DNA from: Nostoc sp. UCD121
GTDB taxonomy: Bacteria; Cyanobacteriota; Cyanobacteriia; Cyanobacteriales; Nostocaceae
Length of the DNA: 45,931 nucleotides
Reading direction: 5' to 3'
NCBI RefSeq assembly: GCF_014222285.1
Contig: NZ_JACKZS010000036.1
Span: 1-45,931 of the forward strand
The translations under genes were made by a program, and so were the position numbers. This document shows, piece after piece, positions 44,112 to 45,931 of this stretch (position 1 is the first letter of the stretch; the number at the start of each line of letters is the position of its first letter). Below the pieces are notes generated by a model. That model made no database searches and was not told the DNA's origin. It saw only the letters and a program-made list of their open reading frames with translations.

Positions 44112-44980
44112 TCTTAACTTTTCTCTAGCCTGGTAGGGATGTATCTGACACGTAACTCTCGGCTAGCCGATTTTTCCGAGAGTCAGAACAAACATTACTC
44201 AGGGTACTTGTTTTTGAAAACACTTTGTTAAATATCTTTATGTAGTACATATACCGCTATTTTTTCTAACTCTGCAAAGATGGGTGAACCAAGAATTGCA
44301 AAGAAAGGCATAGCGATCGCTCTTTTCAACTAAAATAGTCTTCAACACCAACGTAATTATCACCATTGCGCCTAGCACAAGAGCTTGCACAGAGGGTATT
44401 ACAGCGTTATTTCCCTATCAATAAGCCAAATTGGTATTTGAACAACCATAAGCGCTCAAAACTTGGTTTTTCTCAAAGAATTGATTGAACCTGGTAAAAT
44501 GCGTTTGGTAATTGAGCGCACATATCTCTTGGTATAATTAGCGGCATCTCATGGTTATAGCTAGAGTAAATGTGCAGGAAAATTGCGTAGGCGCAGTTAG
44601 CAATTGATCTAAAAAACCAAGTCGAAACCTAATCCCCTTCCCGGCGCGGGAAGGGAGAAAATTCAAAGTCTCTCTCCATTTAGGCTACGGTGTACACACA
44701 TCTTTCTAGAAAACCAAAATCGTCGTATATCCCCCTAAATCCCCCTTAAGAAGGGGGACTTTGAGAGCTTTTTGCCCCCCTTTTTAAGGGGGGTTGGGGG
44801 GATCAAAAGCTTGTGGCGCAACTCTAGAAGACTTGTGTGTACACCGTAGCCTTTTAGGAGAGACATTTAGAGAGAGGTTCTTAGATACCTGTGATATTTC
44901 GGCAATAACCCTGAAATCTGGAAACATTACTCAAGTTAGTGTATATACTCGTAGTCAAAATCTCAACAGAAGCGAGTATT
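44112..44980. other. intergenic region with hairpins and a MITE
   Basis: No gene is supported. It has a hairpin ACTCTCGG/CCGAGAGT at 44155-44183, a CCCCTTCCCGGCGCGGGAAG palindrome at about 44635-44657, and the MITE at 44683-44851. The STAND-type gene's promoter should lie in the last 100 bp. Confidence 0.6.
44683..44851. repeat. MITE with perfect 18-bp terminal inverted repeats
   Basis: GGCTACGGTGTACACACA at 44683-44700 is exactly inverted at 44834-44851. Inside is the CCCCCTTAAGAAGGGGG / AAGGGGGGTTGGGGGG core shared with 4449-4626 and 20915-21063. TTTA/TTTT flanks may be the target duplication. Confidence 0.85.
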
Positions 44981-45892
44981 ATGCTGGACTGGTTAGCTAT
45001 TTGGGGTGTAACTCAGGCCGCCGGGTTGATTTTTAAACCCATTCTGGAAGACTTAGCCAAGGATGCTGCTAAAGATTGGGCTAAAGATTTATTAAAAAGC
45101 ATCCCTGGCAAGATTTTAACGAAACTTAAGAAAGAAGACATAGAAATTGCTGCTGGTAAAGCGTTAAAGGAATTTTTGCAACTCATGCAGCAGCAGTTAA
45201 AGGTTCGTTGCAAACTTGCTGAAACTGAGATTAAAGACTACACCAAAGACATCCAGAAATTTATCAGCGATAAGTCGGTTACAGAAATTCTTGGTCAGGC
45301 TTTTGATATTAATTGTGAATCTCTAGACGCTAAAACCCTAGAAGATAGTTGGAATAGGCTGCAATTAAAACCTCTGCCATCTAAGTTTAACTGGCAATCA
45401 ATTACAGAACAGTATTTAACACAAGTCCAAGAACTCCTTTTAGATTCAAAAGAATTACACCATATTCTAGAATTACAAAATTTGTCTGATATTGAAATAA
45501 ATACAAAAGAAATTGCTGGTGTTATTGTAGATTTTAATTTAGTTAAATATCAAGAAGGAATCCGCGAACGCTATGGCAATCTCAAATTAGATAGCTTAGA
45601 TACAAGCGGCTATGCCTATAACGAACTGAAATTATGGCGGATTTTTACTGCTCAAAATGTCCGGGAAACTCATCAAGTTTTAGCACAAGTTCACGAACTG
45701 CCTAAAGAACATCTTAGACGGCTGCGAGAAAGTGACCAAGTAGAAGCAGAGGTGGAATTAGAAGAATTAGAACGCCACAAACGGGTTTATTTTGAACAGC
45801 CGATCCGTTCAGTTTTAGATGTTGTCAATAAAAAGCAAGACTATAAATATATTGCAGGGCAAACGCATCTAAATATTGATGAGGATAGATAA
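44981..45892 (+). CDS. orphan N-terminal domain of a STAND/NACHT NTPase, truncated
   Basis: From ATG 44981 (MLDWLAIWGVTQAAGLIFKP) the protein is 303 residues. The helical, Lys/Asp-rich start and the later IRERYGNLKLDSLDTSGYAY, LRRLRESDQVEAEVELEELE and IRSVLDVVNKKQDYKY segments are the N-terminal region that in many filamentous cyanobacteria precedes a NACHT P-loop. Here the frame leaves that pattern after KYI and ends IAGQTHLNIDEDR, without any Walker motif. It is therefore probably cut by a deletion or insertion; the downstream 39 bp of the window do not restore it. Such proteins are STAND NTPases with defence or signalling roles. Confidence 0.7.
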   Translation: MLDWLAIWGVTQAAGLIFKPILEDLAKDAAKDWAKDLLKSIPGKILTKLKKEDIEIAAGKALKEFLQLMQQQLKVRCKLAETEIKDYTKDIQKFISDKSVTEILGQAFDINCESLDAKTLEDSWNRLQLKPLPSKFNWQSITEQYLTQVQELLLDSKELHHILELQNLSDIEINTKEIAGVIVDFNLVKYQEGIRERYGNLKLDSLDTSGYAYNELKLWRIFTAQNVRETHQVLAQVHELPKEHLRRLRESDQVEAEVELEELERHKRVYFEQPIRSVLDVVNKKQDYKYIAGQTHLNIDEDR

Positions 45893-45931
45893 AAGTAGAA
45901 AGCACCAGAAGCTAGACCCCATAGTACTTTT

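Noticed and set aside
44794..45036. 80-codon plus-strand frame before the STAND-type gene
   Set aside because: It runs through the MITE right arm and overlaps the real start at 44981.

Overview
The window is chromosomal DNA from a heterocyst-forming cyanobacterium, most probably a Nostoc. The evidence is the gene order of the molybdenum nitrogenase cluster, the many GCGATCGC (HIP1) octamers, heptameric short tandem repeats (STRRs) between the nif genes, and a nifD gene split by a roughly 24 kb XisA-type excision element. A nifD element of about this size and a glbN gene between nifU and nifH both fit the Nostoc punctiforme group. I made no database comparison, so the species is inferred.

Layout. 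(1) 1-527: a small Mop molybdate-binding protein on the plus strand. (2) 733-9910, minus strand: the distal nif genes. Read 5' to 3' they are the nifD 3' end, nifK, a His-rich Mo-nitrogenase-associated small protein, nifE, nifN, nifX, a DUF269 gene, a DUF683 gene, nifW, hesA, hesB, fdxH and feoA. (3) 9900-33938: the nifD element, bounded by the 11-bp direct repeat CGGAGTAATCC. (4) 33928-41410, minus strand: the proximal nif genes nifB, fdxN, nifS, nifU, glbN, nifH and the nifD 5' part. (5) 42471-45892: a secreted PQQ-sugar-dehydrogenase-like protein fused to a beta-gamma-crystallin domain, and the orphan N-terminal domain of a STAND/NACHT NTPase.

The element holds xisA; an ART-like ORF followed by an HNH protein; a PD-(D/E)XK-like protein; a DUF2267 protein; a dienelactone hydrolase; a methyltransferase; an orphan sensor kinase; an RTX-like protein; an SH3 plus GH75 chitosanase-like protein; a full orange carotenoid protein; a TraX-like membrane protein; two tandem CAU tRNAs with a decayed Tyr-like tRNA; an SPFH protein; an overlapping D12 methylase/HNH restriction pair; PPK2; and a double-glycine-leader peptide with a Phe/Gln/Pro repeat core.

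How it works together. NifB, NifE, NifN, NifX, NifS and NifU build the cofactors for NifHDK, with HesA/HesB, NifW and the DUF proteins as accessories. FdxH supplies electrons, and GlbN, FeoA and Mop deal with oxygen or haem, iron and molybdate. In vegetative cells nifD is interrupted just after the codon for the FeMoco-ligand histidine. XisA recombination between the 11-bp repeats restores a 503-codon nifD and frees the cargo as a circle. Every cargo gene, including OCP and the restriction system, therefore leaves the chromosome of the nitrogen-fixing cell.

The least explained items are the repeat peptide at 32289-32546, the tRNA cluster at 26748-26985, the ART-like/HNH pair at 11658-13340, three 22-bp tandem repeats upstream of nifB, and the broken STAND gene at the right edge.
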